Positions 24,157 to 32,720 of a DNA stretch of 64,000 bases are shown here, piece after piece (the stretch's first letter is position 1; every line of letters begins with the position of its first letter). This stretch comes from WHSW01 sp963749365 (lineage in GTDB: Bacteria > Actinomycetota > Thermoleophilia > Solirubrobacterales > 70-9). The notes under the pieces were generated by a model, which was not told the origin of the DNA, did no database searches, and saw only the letters and a program-made list of their open reading frames with translations. The DNA is taken from the NCBI GenBank assembly GCA_963749365.1, contig CAVVME010000004.1:620001-684000 (forward strand), given 5' to 3'. The position numbers and the translations under genes are program-made.

Positions 24157-25614
24157 TCAGATGGTCGCCGAGGGCTCGGGCGGACCGGGGCGCAGCGCGA
24201 CCCCGAGCGCCAGCAGCGCCCAGACTGCCGGGTCGATCACGAAGCCGGTGTAGCCGAAGCTCGAGACCAGCATCGAAACGAAGCAGGCGCCGACCGCGGT
24301 CCGGGCGAGCGACGAGCCGGCGCCGGCACCGAGCACCGTGACCAAGGCGACGACGAGCAACGTCGCATAGACCGCCAAGCCGATCGCCCCCTGCTCGGCG
24401 GCGACGGTGATCGGCTCGGAATGCGAGACGGTCGTCCGCGCGGGCTCGATCTGGTCGTAGAAGGCGCGGCCGAAGGAGCCCGAGCCCCAGCCGGCGAGCG
24501 GCCTCTCCTCTGCGAGGTCGATCCCGCCCTCGATCAGATCCGCGTGGCCGCTGTCGATGCTGCGGTAGTCCTCGATGTCACTTGTCGGCGTGCCGCCGGC
24601 GATCGCCAGCGCCGCGAGGCCGACGAGGGCGAGGGCGCCGAACGCAAATGCACCGCGCCAGCGCCAGCGCAGGATCGCGACGATGCCGAGCCCCGCCAGA
24701 ACCGCTGCCAGGCCGGTGATCGAGTAGCTGAACGCGAGCGCGACGAGAGCGAGCGCGCAAACGGCGAGGGCGAGGGCGAGGTCACGCCGCGAACCCGCCC
24801 AGGCGACGGAGGCGGCGAGCGCGGTGATCGCGAGCGCCAGATAGCGGGCGAAGATGTTCGGATCGAAGAAGATCGAGTTGACCCGGAAGTAGACGTGGAG
24901 CTGGTTCGCGTCGAAGAGCTCGGGGTTGAGGAAGAGGTCGCGGGCGAAGTACTGATAGACGCCGATCAGCGCACACCCCGCGGCCACCGCGGCGACCGCG
25001 ATCAGCACCCGCCGCAGTAGCTCGCGTGTCCAGTCGACCTCGAGCAGGAGCACGAACAGGGCCGCGAAGGGAACGAGGAAGAAGCCGAGGTTCTCGATCG
25101 CGTTGGCGACGTCCTCGGAATAGATCGCCTGGATCGCGTAGAGGACCAGGGTCGCGGCGAGCAGACGGCGCAGCCAGGGGGACCTTCGGTCCGCGCGCTC
25201 ACCGCTCGTCGCCCGGTGCTCGGCGAGTGCCTGGGTGAGCAGCCCGGCGCCGATCACGAGGTAGAGCGGGATCAGCAGGTTCGCGGTCTCGTCGCCGATC
25301 TCGACCGGCACCCGCAGCGGCAGGGCCGCGAAGGCGGCGATCGCGAACAGCTGCGACCAGCGACGAAACGCGATCACCAGGGCGGCGATGCCGGCGAGGC
25401 TGCCGAGCAGCGCTGCCCCGACCTGCGTCGGGCTGGTGCGGAAGTCGATCACGCGGGGCTCGTCCCAGACGCTGCCCAGCACGAGGACCGGCGCGATCAC
25501 CAAGGCGACGGCGATGGCGATCAGCCGTGCCCGCCGATCGGTGAGCAGCAGCGAGGCGGCCGCAGCCCCGCAGGCCGCCAGGATGCCGACGGCCTCGAGC
25601 GCCGAGGCGTTCAG
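24157..25614 (-). CDS. O-antigen ligase/polymerase-like membrane protein (Wzy_C)
   Basis: 485 aa from a CTG at 25614-25612. Reading the frame back from an internal GTG at 25503 adds two plausible helices (VGILAACGAAAASLLL and LIAIAVALVIAPVLVLG) up to a CTG that overlaps the previous stop as CTGA with GGGAG before it; no ATG, GTG or TTG lies in that stretch that would keep both helices. The protein has ~11 helices and the Wzy_C hallmark loop SGHADLIEGGIDLAEERPLA then GWGSGSF and TVSHSEPITVAAEQG. It polymerises or ligates lipid-linked glycans at the outer membrane face. Confidence 0.8.
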   Translation of the reverse strand: MNASALEAVGILAACGAAAASLLLTDRRARLIAIAVALVIAPVLVLGSVWDEPRVIDFRTSPTQVGAALLGSLAGIAALVIAFRRWSQLFAIAAFAALPLRVPVEIGDETANLLIPLYLVIGAGLLTQALAEHRATSGERADRRSPWLRRLLAATLVLYAIQAIYSEDVANAIENLGFFLVPFAALFVLLLEVDWTRELLRRVLIAVAAVAAGCALIGVYQYFARDLFLNPELFDANQLHVYFRVNSIFFDPNIFARYLALAITALAASVAWAGSRRDLALALAVCALALVALAFSYSITGLAAVLAGLGIVAILRWRWRGAFAFGALALVGLAALAIAGGTPTSDIEDYRSIDSGHADLIEGGIDLAEERPLAGWGSGSFGRAFYDQIEPARTTVSHSEPITVAAEQGAIGLAVYATLLVVALVTVLGAGAGSSLARTAVGACFVSMLVSSFGYTGFVIDPAVWALLALGVALRPGPPEPSATI

Positions 25615-26048
25615 TCCGGGCTCCCGGGCACGAAGGTGAAGCGGCGCGGGAAGACCATCTCGCGGTCCTGGGCGGGGAGCCCGACCAGCAGCCTGTAGCG
25701 GCCGGGCGGAGCGGGGGCGCCGGAGTCGGTGCTGCCGTCCCAGCGGTAGACCACCGGCTCGTCCGCGCTCAGGTCGCGATCCGGGTCGAGGGTCCGGACC
25801 AGGTCCTCGTGGCGATCGACGATGCCGACCACCGCATGCGGGTCGGACTCGCGAACGAAGAACTCGATCGTGACCGCGCGCCGTTGCCCGGCGCCGGCTC
25901 CGAACACGACTCGTTGATCGACCCGTGGCTGGAGCACCTCGAGCACCAGGTCAGGAGTTCGGGCGCGGACGACGAGCACCGAGGTGAGCAGCGACGCGGC
26001 GACGAGGGCGAAGAAGAGCGCCGCGCCGAGCGAGACGCGGCCGTTCAA
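25611..26048 (-). CDS. Single-span membrane protein with FlgD-like Ig domain
   Basis: 145 aa from a TTG that overlaps the upstream stop (TTGA). One N-terminal helix (LGAALFFALVAASLLTSVLVV) is followed by an extracytoplasmic beta domain ending YRWDGSTDSGAPAPPGRYRL and FPRRFTFVPG, which resembles the FlgD/FlgD-Ig fold. Such domains often occur in surface or wall-linked proteins. Between the LytR_C pair and the O-antigen ligase, so a role in attaching or exporting envelope glycan is possible but unproven. Confidence 0.7.
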   Translation of the reverse strand: MNGRVSLGAALFFALVAASLLTSVLVVRARTPDLVLEVLQPRVDQRVVFGAGAGQRRAVTIEFFVRESDPHAVVGIVDRHEDLVRTLDPDRDLSADEPVVYRWDGSTDSGAPAPPGRYRLLVGLPAQDREMVFPRRFTFVPGSPD

Positions 26049-26839
26049 GAGGCTCGATCCTCGCCGGCGATCACGACCACGTCGGCGTCGCCGGCGAGCC
26101 GCCGCGATTCGCGGTCCAGCGGCTCGACCGTGTCCTTGTCGACGCCCAGGTCGCGGGCCACCTTCTCGGCCGCCCGCCTCTGGCCCTCGGTGTAGAGGAC
26201 CACGGTCTTGGCGAAGCCTGGCTCGGTGCTCGAGATCCTCCCCGGCCGGTATCCGCTCGCCTCGACTTCGGAGCTCACCTTGCCGGCGAGCCCGTTGACC
26301 GAGGTGCCGTTGAGGACCGCGACCGTCACATCCGAGCGCACGACCGCCTCCGTGCGCTGCGGGGCGTCGTCGCCGAGCTTCAGGACCTCCTCCGAGATCA
26401 GGATCGCCGCGCCCCCGAGCAGCAGCGCGAGGAGGCCGATCGCGACCAGCACCCGCGGCTGGGTCGCGCGGCTTGCGAACTGACGCCACCGCGGATGAGG
26501 CGCGAGCGCGGCCCGCTCCATCGTGATCCGCTCCAGCGCCGGGCGCTCGTGCGTGACCCGGGTCGCCGCGGGCACCGGCGTCGCCGGGGTCGGGGTCGGC
26601 TCGTCCGCAGGGCGCTCGTCGGGCATCAGCTCCTCGAGCTCGGTCTCGGCCCGATCGAGAATCGCCTCGCTGGCCGCCAGGTCCTCGGCGGGGTGATCCG
26701 GCTCGGTCTCCATCCAGGCACGCATCCGATGCACGTCGCGGCGCTGTGAGAGATAGAGCGGCAGGAGCAGGACCAGGCCGAGCAGGGCGCCGAGCGCGAC
26801 GAAGCCGGTGGCACTGTCGAAGAGCTCCTCGACCTGCAA
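26045..26839 (-). CDS. LytR_C-domain membrane protein (copy 1)
   Basis: 264 aa, TTG start immediately after the upstream stop. Two membrane spans (residues ~12-30 and ~130-148) bracket a cytosolic or linker region rich in Pro/Thr; the C-terminal LytR_C domain begins VTVAVLNGTSVNGLAGKV. This domain is usually found at the end of LytR-CpsA-Psr phosphotransferases, but no LCP domain is present. Paralogue of the neighbour at 26840-27625. Likely helps wall-glycan attachment; inference. Confidence 0.75.
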   Translation of the reverse strand: MQVEELFDSATGFVALGALLGLVLLLPLYLSQRRDVHRMRAWMETEPDHPAEDLAASEAILDRAETELEELMPDERPADEPTPTPATPVPAATRVTHERPALERITMERAALAPHPRWRQFASRATQPRVLVAIGLLALLLGGAAILISEEVLKLGDDAPQRTEAVVRSDVTVAVLNGTSVNGLAGKVSSEVEASGYRPGRISSTEPGFAKTVVLYTEGQRRAAEKVARDLGVDKDTVEPLDRESRRLAGDADVVVIAGEDRAS

Positions 26840-27625
26840 CTAGAACTCCGCGTCGTCCTGCCCGATCACCAGCGCGACCGGCGCGTCGCCGGCCAGCTCA
26901 CGCACCTCGTCGACCATCGGGATCACCGGTGTTTCGCCGAGCTGGTCCCGAATCGCCTCGGCGAGCTCGTTCGCCTGCTCTTCGGTGCCTGGCTCGAACA
27001 TCACCGTCGTCTCGTCGAACCCCGACGCGGCGGTCTCCTCGCGGCCGACCTTGAAGCCCGCCGGCTTGACGACCTCGTCGGCGACGGTGGCGGCCAGGCC
27101 GTCGACCGCCTGGATCGGTGGCGGCCCCTCGATCTGGGTCGCGTTCAGCACCGCCACCTCGGTCTTCTTCTCCTTCTGCTGCCCGGCCGCACGCTTGCCA
27201 CCGCCGTCCTTGCCGTCGTCGCCGCCGATCAGACCGAAGCCCCCGGTGAGCACGATCGCGGCAACCAGCGCCGCGGCGAGGACCGCGAACAGGTAGCGAA
27301 GGTCGACCGGCATTCGTCGATCGAGCCCCGCGTAGCGGGCGGCAAACCAGGCGCGCACCCGGTCCGTCCAACCGCTCGCCCGCCCCGGCTCGGCCGCTAC
27401 CTCGGGCTCCGCGGCCTCCTCCTCGGCGGCTGTCTCCCCGCGCGCCTCGGCTGCTGCGGCGGCAGCGGCGTCGGCGTCGGCCGCCCGCTCAGGCGCCCGT
27501 CCCGCCCAGTCCCGCAAGCGGCGCACCTCGCGCGCCTGCTGGAAGATCAGGAACGCGAGGACCGCGAGGCCGAGAAAGGCGGCGATGCCGAGATAGGGCC
27601 CGATCCGCTCGAGCAGGTCAACCAT
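26840..27625 (-). CDS. LytR_C-domain membrane protein (copy 2)
   Basis: 261 aa with the same plan as the downstream copy: an N-terminal helix (YLGIAAFLGLAVLAFLIF), an Ala/Glu-rich coiled stretch, a second helix (YLFAVLAAALVAAIVLTGG), then a LytR_C-like domain starting TEVAVLNATQIEGPPPIQAV. The sequences have diverged strongly, so the duplication is old. It follows the PglF/CapD gene by 22 bases in the same operon. Confidence 0.75.
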   Translation of the reverse strand: MVDLLERIGPYLGIAAFLGLAVLAFLIFQQAREVRRLRDWAGRAPERAADADAAAAAAAEARGETAAEEEAAEPEVAAEPGRASGWTDRVRAWFAARYAGLDRRMPVDLRYLFAVLAAALVAAIVLTGGFGLIGGDDGKDGGGKRAAGQQKEKKTEVAVLNATQIEGPPPIQAVDGLAATVADEVVKPAGFKVGREETAASGFDETTVMFEPGTEEQANELAEAIRDQLGETPVIPMVDEVRELAGDAPVALVIGQDDAEF

Positions 27626-27647
27626 CTGAGCGCGAGAGTCTTGCCGA

Positions 27648-29531
27648 TCAGGCGAGGCTTCGCCGCGCCGAGCCTTCGGCCCCCATCAGCTCGACGACGT
27701 GCTCGGCGAGGCCCGCCTCGTCCCCCGAGGCGACCAGTGACTCGAGCCGCGCGACAGTCCCCTCGACCCAACCGGGATCGAGCGGATCGGCACGGACCGC
27801 GCGGACGATCCGCTCGGCCGCGGTCGGCAGCGAGCGCTCGTCGGCGTTGAACAGCTCCTCGTGGATCTTCTCACCCGGGCGCACGCCGACGATCTCGATC
27901 GCGATCTCGCCGTCCGGCTCGTAGCCGGCGAGCTTGATCATGTTGCGCGCCAGGTCGATGATCCGCACCGGCTCGCCCATCTCGAGCACGTACACCTCGC
28001 CCGAGGCTCCGCCGAGGTCCGCGGCCTTGATCACCAGCTGCACCGACTCCGGGATGGTCATGAAGTACCGGGTCATTCCGGGGTCGGTGACCGTCACCGG
28101 TCCGCCCTGCTCGATCTGCGAGCGGAAGATCGGGACCACGCTGCCGGAGGAGGCGAGCACGTTGCCGAAGCGCACGATCGTGAACCGGGTCTCGGGATGG
28201 CGCTGCCCCGCGGCCTCGACGATCCACTCCGCCATCGCCTTGGTCGCCCCCATCACGGTGTGCGGATTGACCGCCTTGTCGGTGGAGATCAGGACGAAGC
28301 GCTCGGCTCCGGACGCCGCCGCGGTCTTCGCCGTCACCTGGGTCGCGATCGCGTTGTTGCGTAGCGCCTCGAGCGGGTTCGCCTCCATCAACGGCACGTG
28401 CTTGTAGGCGGCGGCGTGAAAGACGATCTCGGGCTTGAAGCGCTGCATCACCTCGAGCATCCGGTCGCCCTCCTTGCAGTCGGCGAGCACCGACTCGACC
28501 CGGGTGAAGTGCCACTGCGCGGTCATCTCTCGATCGATCTCGAACAGGTTGTCCTCGGCGTGGTCGAGCAACACCAGCAAGCGCGGCCGCACCCGCGCAA
28601 TCTGACGGCAGAGCTCGGAGCCGATCGAGCCTCCGGCGCCGGTGACCAGCACCCGCTTGTCCTCCAGGTAGGCGCCGACCCGGTCGAGCTCCATGACGAC
28701 CGGCTCGCGGCCGAGCACGTCCTCGACCCGCACTTCGCGCAGCTGGCGGGTGAGCTGGACGCCCCCGCGCAGGAGCTCGAACACGGTCGGCAGGGTCCTG
28801 ACCTGGATCTCGCGCTCCCGGCACTGGGCGACGACCCGACCGCGCAGCACGCCGGGCGCGGACGGGATCGCGATCACGACCTCCGCCGGGGCGACCCGGT
28901 CGAGGATCGCGCCGATCTCGTCCGTCGTCCCGAGCACCTTGAGCCCCTCGGTGCGCATGCCGCGCTTGCGCGGATCGTCGTCGATGAACCCGACCGCCCT
29001 GGCGCCGAGGTTCGGGTTCAGCTTCAGCTCGCGGACCACCATCTGCCCGCCCGAGCCGGCGCCGACGACGAGCACGTCGCGGGCGCGGCGCTCGCGGGCG
29101 CGGCGGGCGGGCCGCTCGGCGAGCGACCGCCGGGCCAACCGGGCGCCGCCGAGGAACACGCCCGAGAGCAGGAAATAGAAGATCAGCACCGAGCGGGGCA
29201 GGCTGTAGTCGTAAGGCTGGACAAGCGTGAACACGAGCAGCAGCAGGGCGCTGGCGACCGCCAGCGCCCTGACCAGCGGCCAGAGGTCGGGGAGCCGGAA
29301 GTAGCGCCACCATTGCTGGTGCACGCCGAAGAGCTCGAGCACGAGCGCGGTGCCGAGGGCGACGAACGCGACCGAGCCGGCGAGCATCGTCTCGTATCGG
29401 CCGGGAATCCCTCCCGGCGCGTCGAGGAAGCGGAGCTTGAAGGCGAGCGCGTAGGCCGCTGCGGCGAGCAGCGCGTCGGCGCCGAACTCGAGCGCCCGCC
29501 GCCGGTTGACCGGGTCGGTGAGGCGGGACAT
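27648..29531 (-). CDS. Nucleoside-diphosphate-sugar epimerase/4,6-dehydratase (PglF/CapD/WbpM type)
   Basis: 627 aa from ATG 29531. Four N-terminal membrane helices, then a CoA-binding-like Rossmann domain (VLVVGAGSGGQMVVREL), then the SDR dehydratase domain: RVLVTGAGGSIGSELCRQI, HAAAYKHVPLME and the STDKAVNPHTVMGATKAMAE segment, in which the usual Tyr of YxxxK is Met, as in the PglF/FlaA1 family. It makes a UDP-4-keto-6-deoxy-HexNAc, the precursor of bacillosamine-like sugars. A start at 29555 is possible but less likely. Head gene of the polysaccharide cluster. Confidence 0.92.
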   Translation of the reverse strand: MSRLTDPVNRRRALEFGADALLAAAAYALAFKLRFLDAPGGIPGRYETMLAGSVAFVALGTALVLELFGVHQQWWRYFRLPDLWPLVRALAVASALLLLVFTLVQPYDYSLPRSVLIFYFLLSGVFLGGARLARRSLAERPARRARERRARDVLVVGAGSGGQMVVRELKLNPNLGARAVGFIDDDPRKRGMRTEGLKVLGTTDEIGAILDRVAPAEVVIAIPSAPGVLRGRVVAQCREREIQVRTLPTVFELLRGGVQLTRQLREVRVEDVLGREPVVMELDRVGAYLEDKRVLVTGAGGSIGSELCRQIARVRPRLLVLLDHAEDNLFEIDREMTAQWHFTRVESVLADCKEGDRMLEVMQRFKPEIVFHAAAYKHVPLMEANPLEALRNNAIATQVTAKTAAASGAERFVLISTDKAVNPHTVMGATKAMAEWIVEAAGQRHPETRFTIVRFGNVLASSGSVVPIFRSQIEQGGPVTVTDPGMTRYFMTIPESVQLVIKAADLGGASGEVYVLEMGEPVRIIDLARNMIKLAGYEPDGEIAIEIVGVRPGEKIHEELFNADERSLPTAAERIVRAVRADPLDPGWVEGTVARLESLVASGDEAGLAEHVVELMGAEGSARRSLA

Positions 29532-29570
29532 CCGGGCCGAGTCTACGGCGGCCACGGGCGGTGCGGTGGG

Positions 29571-29576
29571 TAACGT
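29571..29576 (+). promoter_or_regulatory. -10 hexamer TAACGT for dedA
   Basis: TAACGT lies eleven bases before the ATG at 29588, consistent with a leaderless or very short leader. It lies in the gap between the divergent epimerase and DedA genes. Confidence 0.35.
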
Positions 29577-29587
29577 GTCGCGCTCGC

Positions 29588-30265
29588 ATGGAGGCGCTCA
29601 GCGGCCAGATCGCGATCCCGCTCGCCGGGCTCACCGACTTCATCGTCGATCCGATCGTCGACGTCGCCGTCGACGTGATCGACTCGCTCGGCTACGCGGG
29701 CGTGTTCTTCCTCATGCTGCTCGAGAGCGCCTGCATCCCGGTCCCCAGCGAGGCGATCATGCTGTTCGCCGGCTTCAACGTCTCGGAGGGCGACATGACC
29801 CTGTTCGGGATCGTCGCCGCGGGGGTGCTCGGCAACGTCGTCGGCTCGTGGGCCGCCTACGCGGTCGGCTACTACGGCCGGCTCGAGCTGCTCGAGCGCC
29901 ATCACGTGTTGCACGTCAACCGCAAGCACCTCGACTGGGCCGATTCCTGGTTTCAGCGCCACGGCGACGCGACCGTCTTCTTCACCCGGATGCTGCCGAT
30001 CATCCGCACCTTCATCTCGCTTCCGGCGGGGGTCGCGCGAATGCCGTTCTGGCGCTTCACCGCATTCACGCTCGCCGGCTGCGTGCCGTGGGTGCTGCTG
30101 CTCGGCTTCATCGGCAAGCAGGTGGGCGACAACTGGGAGGAGTGGCGCGATTACCTGCATTACGGGGACTACCTGGTCCTGGCGGCGATCGTCGGGGGGC
30201 TGATCTACCTCCTGATCCGCCGCAGGCGAGGCGGCGGCGAGCCGGCCCCCGAGGCGCGCCCCTGA
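29588..30265 (+). CDS. DedA-family (VTT domain) membrane protein
   Basis: 225 aa from ATG 29588. The DedA pattern is clear: FFLMLLESACIPVPSEAIMLFAG, GVLGNVVGSWAAYAVGYYG, FFTRMLPIIRTFISLPAGVARMPFWRF and a final membrane helix before a basic tail. DedA proteins are now linked to flipping of undecaprenyl phosphate or other lipids across the membrane, which fits the adjacent uppP gene. Its stop overlaps a CTG start of uppP. Confidence 0.92.
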   Translation: MEALSGQIAIPLAGLTDFIVDPIVDVAVDVIDSLGYAGVFFLMLLESACIPVPSEAIMLFAGFNVSEGDMTLFGIVAAGVLGNVVGSWAAYAVGYYGRLELLERHHVLHVNRKHLDWADSWFQRHGDATVFFTRMLPIIRTFISLPAGVARMPFWRFTAFTLAGCVPWVLLLGFIGKQVGDNWEEWRDYLHYGDYLVLAAIVGGLIYLLIRRRRGGGEPAPEARP

Positions 30266-31065
30266 ACCCCGGCGAGGGCCTGACCGCGGCGCGGGCGGCG
30301 GCGCTGGGGACGGTCCAGGGTCCGGCCGAGCTGCTTCCCGTCTCCAGCTCGGCCCACCTCTCGCTGCTGCCCTGGTTCGCCGGCTGGGAGGTCGACCGGC
30401 TCGATCCCGAGCTGCGCAAGAGCTTCGAGATCGCCCTGCACGCCGGCACTGCGGCGGCGCTGCTGATCGGCCAGCGACGCCTGATCGCCGCCGAGCTGGC
30501 GGCCTTCGACCGCCGGCGGGCCGCGGTGATCGCGCTCTCGTTCGTCCCCCCGGCGATCGCCGGGTATGCGCTCGAGCGCCCGATCGAGCGCCGGCTCGGC
30601 GGCCCGGGCTCGATCGCCGTCGGGCTCGTCGGCGGGGCGCTGGCGATGGTGCTCGCCGACCGCCGACCGCAGGTGCGCGGCCCCGGCGATGCCGGGGCCG
30701 TCGACGGGCTGGCGCTCGGGCTCGCGCAGGCGGCGGCGCTGATCCCGGGCGTCTCGCGCAACGGTGCCACCCTGACCGCGGCCAGGGCACGTCGCTTCGA
30801 CCGCGAGCAGGCGAACCTCCTCTCGCGCACCGTGGCCCTGCCGGTGATCGTCGGAGCGACGCTGCTCAAGGGAGTGCGCCTGCGCCGGCGCGGTGTCCCG
30901 CGCGGATTCGGCCGGGCGATCGGCGCCGGGGTCGGCACCTCCTTCGTCTCCACACTCGCCTCCCAGCGCCTGATCGCGGTGGTCGAGCGCGACCGCGCGC
31001 TCTGGCCCTACGCCGTCTACCGAATCGCGCTCGCGGCCGTGATCGCGGTCAGAATGGCCCGATGA
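30262..31065 (+). CDS. uppP: Undecaprenyl-diphosphatase (BacA family)
   Basis: 267 aa. Active-site motif one is VQGPAELLPVSSSAHL, and motif two is PGVSRNGATLTAARARR, both intact. The enzyme removes a phosphate from undecaprenyl diphosphate, recycling the lipid carrier for wall and polysaccharide synthesis. There is no ATG, GTG or TTG before motif one; the CTG at 30262 overlapping the dedA stop (CTGA), or a CTG at 30280, must serve as start. The stop overlaps the purM ATG (ATGA). Confidence 0.88.
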   Translation: MNPGEGLTAARAAALGTVQGPAELLPVSSSAHLSLLPWFAGWEVDRLDPELRKSFEIALHAGTAAALLIGQRRLIAAELAAFDRRRAAVIALSFVPPAIAGYALERPIERRLGGPGSIAVGLVGGALAMVLADRRPQVRGPGDAGAVDGLALGLAQAAALIPGVSRNGATLTAARARRFDREQANLLSRTVALPVIVGATLLKGVRLRRRGVPRGFGRAIGAGVGTSFVSTLASQRLIAVVERDRALWPYAVYRIALAAVIAVRMAR

Positions 31066-32081
31066 GCGAGCAGCGGGCCTACGCCAGCGCAGGGGTGAGC
31101 CAGCGCGACGCCGACCGCGCCGTCGCCGCCCTGGTCGGACACCTGAGCCGGATCGAGACCGGCAAGCCCACCCGAGCGGTGTCCCTGCCGGGCCATTACG
31201 CCAGCGTGCTGCGGATCGACGACCGGCTCGGGGTCGCGTTCGCGACCGACGGGGTCGGGACCAAGATGGTCGTCGCCGAGCGGCTGGGGCGGTTCGAGAC
31301 GATCGGAATCGACTGCGTGGCGATGAACGTCAACGACCTCGTCTGCGTCGGTGCGGAGCCGATCGCGCTGCTCGACTTCATCCTCTGTCACGAGGCCGAT
31401 GCCGAGACCTGCGGGGCGATCGGCGAGGGCCTGCGCCGAGGCGCGGAGCTGGCCGGGATCGAGATCCCGGGAGGGGAGATCGCCCAGGTCGGCGACCTGG
31501 TCACGGGCTGGGAGCTGACCGGCAGCGCGATCGGCCTGGTGGCGCTCGACGCGCTTGTCACCGGCGACCGGATCGAGCCCGGCGACCCGGTGATCGGCTT
31601 GCCCTCGTCGGGCCTGCACTCGAACGGCTACACGCTCGCCCGCCGCGCGCTCGAGCGGGTCCCGCTCGAGGACGAGCGTCTCGGTCGGCCGCTCGGCGAG
31701 CTGCTGCTCGAGCCGACCGAGATCTACGTCCGCGCGGTGCTCGAGCTGCTCGGATCCCAGATCGACACCCGCGGCCTGGCCCATATCACCGGCGACGGCC
31801 TGCGCAACCTGCTGCGGCTCGCGGCCCCGGTCGGCTACGAGATCGACGACCCGCTGCCGGTGCCGGCGATCTTCGGCCTGATCGCCGAGCTCGGCGAGGT
31901 CTCCGACGAGGAGATGCACGAGGTCTTCAACATGGGCTGCGGCTTCGCCTGCGTGGTCGCGTCGGCCGACGAGGAGGCGGCGCTGGCGCTGCTGCGCGCT
32001 CATCACCCGGGCGCCCGGCGGATCGGCCGGGCGACCGATCGGGCCGGGGTGGTCGTGCGGGGGCCGGCGTCGCGGCGTTGA
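31062..32081 (+). CDS. purM: Phosphoribosylformylglycinamidine cyclo-ligase (AIR synthetase)
   Basis: 339 aa, normal length. PurM blocks are visible: YASAGV at the start, VAFATDGVGTKM, GIDCVAMNVNDLVCVGAEPIALLDF, GLPSSGLHSNGYTLARR, AHITGDGLRNLLRL and FNMGCGFACVV. It makes aminoimidazole ribotide from FGAM with ATP in purine synthesis. ATGA overlap with uppP means co-translation with an envelope gene, an unusual pairing. Confidence 0.93.
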   Translation: MSEQRAYASAGVSQRDADRAVAALVGHLSRIETGKPTRAVSLPGHYASVLRIDDRLGVAFATDGVGTKMVVAERLGRFETIGIDCVAMNVNDLVCVGAEPIALLDFILCHEADAETCGAIGEGLRRGAELAGIEIPGGEIAQVGDLVTGWELTGSAIGLVALDALVTGDRIEPGDPVIGLPSSGLHSNGYTLARRALERVPLEDERLGRPLGELLLEPTEIYVRAVLELLGSQIDTRGLAHITGDGLRNLLRLAAPVGYEIDDPLPVPAIFGLIAELGEVSDEEMHEVFNMGCGFACVVASADEEAALALLRAHHPGARRIGRATDRAGVVVRGPASRR

Positions 32082-32112
32082 CAGCGGGCGCCCGCGGGGC
32101 GACACTGGGCGC

Positions 32113-32310
32113 GTGGGATGGCTGGGTCGGCTGATCGATCGGATCGACGCGCGCTTGGATCGCCCGGCGGATCAAAGCGTGCTCCTGCATCGCGACCGCG
32201 ACGGCAGCGAGCGCATGCTCGAGGCCGAGACGGCCGAGCAGCAGTCGGCGGCGGCCGCGACGGTGCGGCGCAACCGCAATCGTTCGCGTCATCGCTGGCG
32301 TCGGCGGTAG
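32113..32310 (+). CDS. Small basic hypothetical protein
   Basis: 65 aa from a GTG. Charged throughout, with an N-terminal amphipathic helix (WLGRLIDRIDARLDRP) and a very basic tail (RRNRNRSRHRWRRR). No Shine-Dalgarno is obvious, and I recognise no family. It fills the gap between purM and the next gene. It could be a spurious frame. Confidence 0.35.
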   Translation: MGWLGRLIDRIDARLDRPADQSVLLHRDRDGSERMLEAETAEQQSAAAATVRRNRNRSRHRWRRR

Positions 32311-32345
32311 GGCGCTCACGCGCGGGTAGGATCGGCCCAACCGAC

Positions 32346-32353
32346 AGAGGAGG
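32346..32353 (+). promoter_or_regulatory. Strong Shine-Dalgarno AGAGGAGG
   Basis: It lies six bases before the ATG at 32360 and fixes that start. A TAGGAT -10-like hexamer is at 32327-32332. This is one of the few genes here with a conventional leader. Confidence 0.6.
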
Positions 32354-32359
32354 CCGCCC

Positions 32360-32647
32360 ATGTACGCGCGAGTCGTCAGGTTCACCGACGCCAACCCCGA
32401 CCGGATCGCCGAGATCGCCGCCCGGGTTGAGGAGGACGGCGGGCCGCCACCGGGAGTGCGTTCATCGGGGATGAAGCTGCTCTTCGACGAGTCCCAGTCG
32501 ACGGCCATCTTCATCGGTTTCTTCGAGACCGAGGCCGATCTGCGCGAGTCGAGCGAGATCCTCGGTCAGATGGATTCCTCCGAGACGCCGGGGACTCGCG
32601 CCTCCGTCGACCTCTGCGAGGTCAAGGTCGAGTCCGGCGCGAGCTGA
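32360..32647 (+). CDS. Small dimeric alpha/beta-barrel protein
   Basis: 95 aa. The layout YARVVRFTDANPDRIAEIAA, GMKLLFDESQSTAIFIGFFETEADLRESSEIL and ASVDLCEVKVE matches the ferredoxin-like fold of antibiotic-biosynthesis-monooxygenase-type and heme-degrading proteins. No catalytic residue can be singled out. Transcribed alone with a strong ribosome site. Function unknown. Confidence 0.7.
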   Translation: MYARVVRFTDANPDRIAEIAARVEEDGGPPPGVRSSGMKLLFDESQSTAIFIGFFETEADLRESSEILGQMDSSETPGTRASVDLCEVKVESGAS

Positions 32648-32720
32648 GTAGCCGCTAAGCACTCCGCCACCGACAAGCGGCGGATGTCGCCCGGCCGTGG
32701 CGAGGTGCGACGATCCCAGC

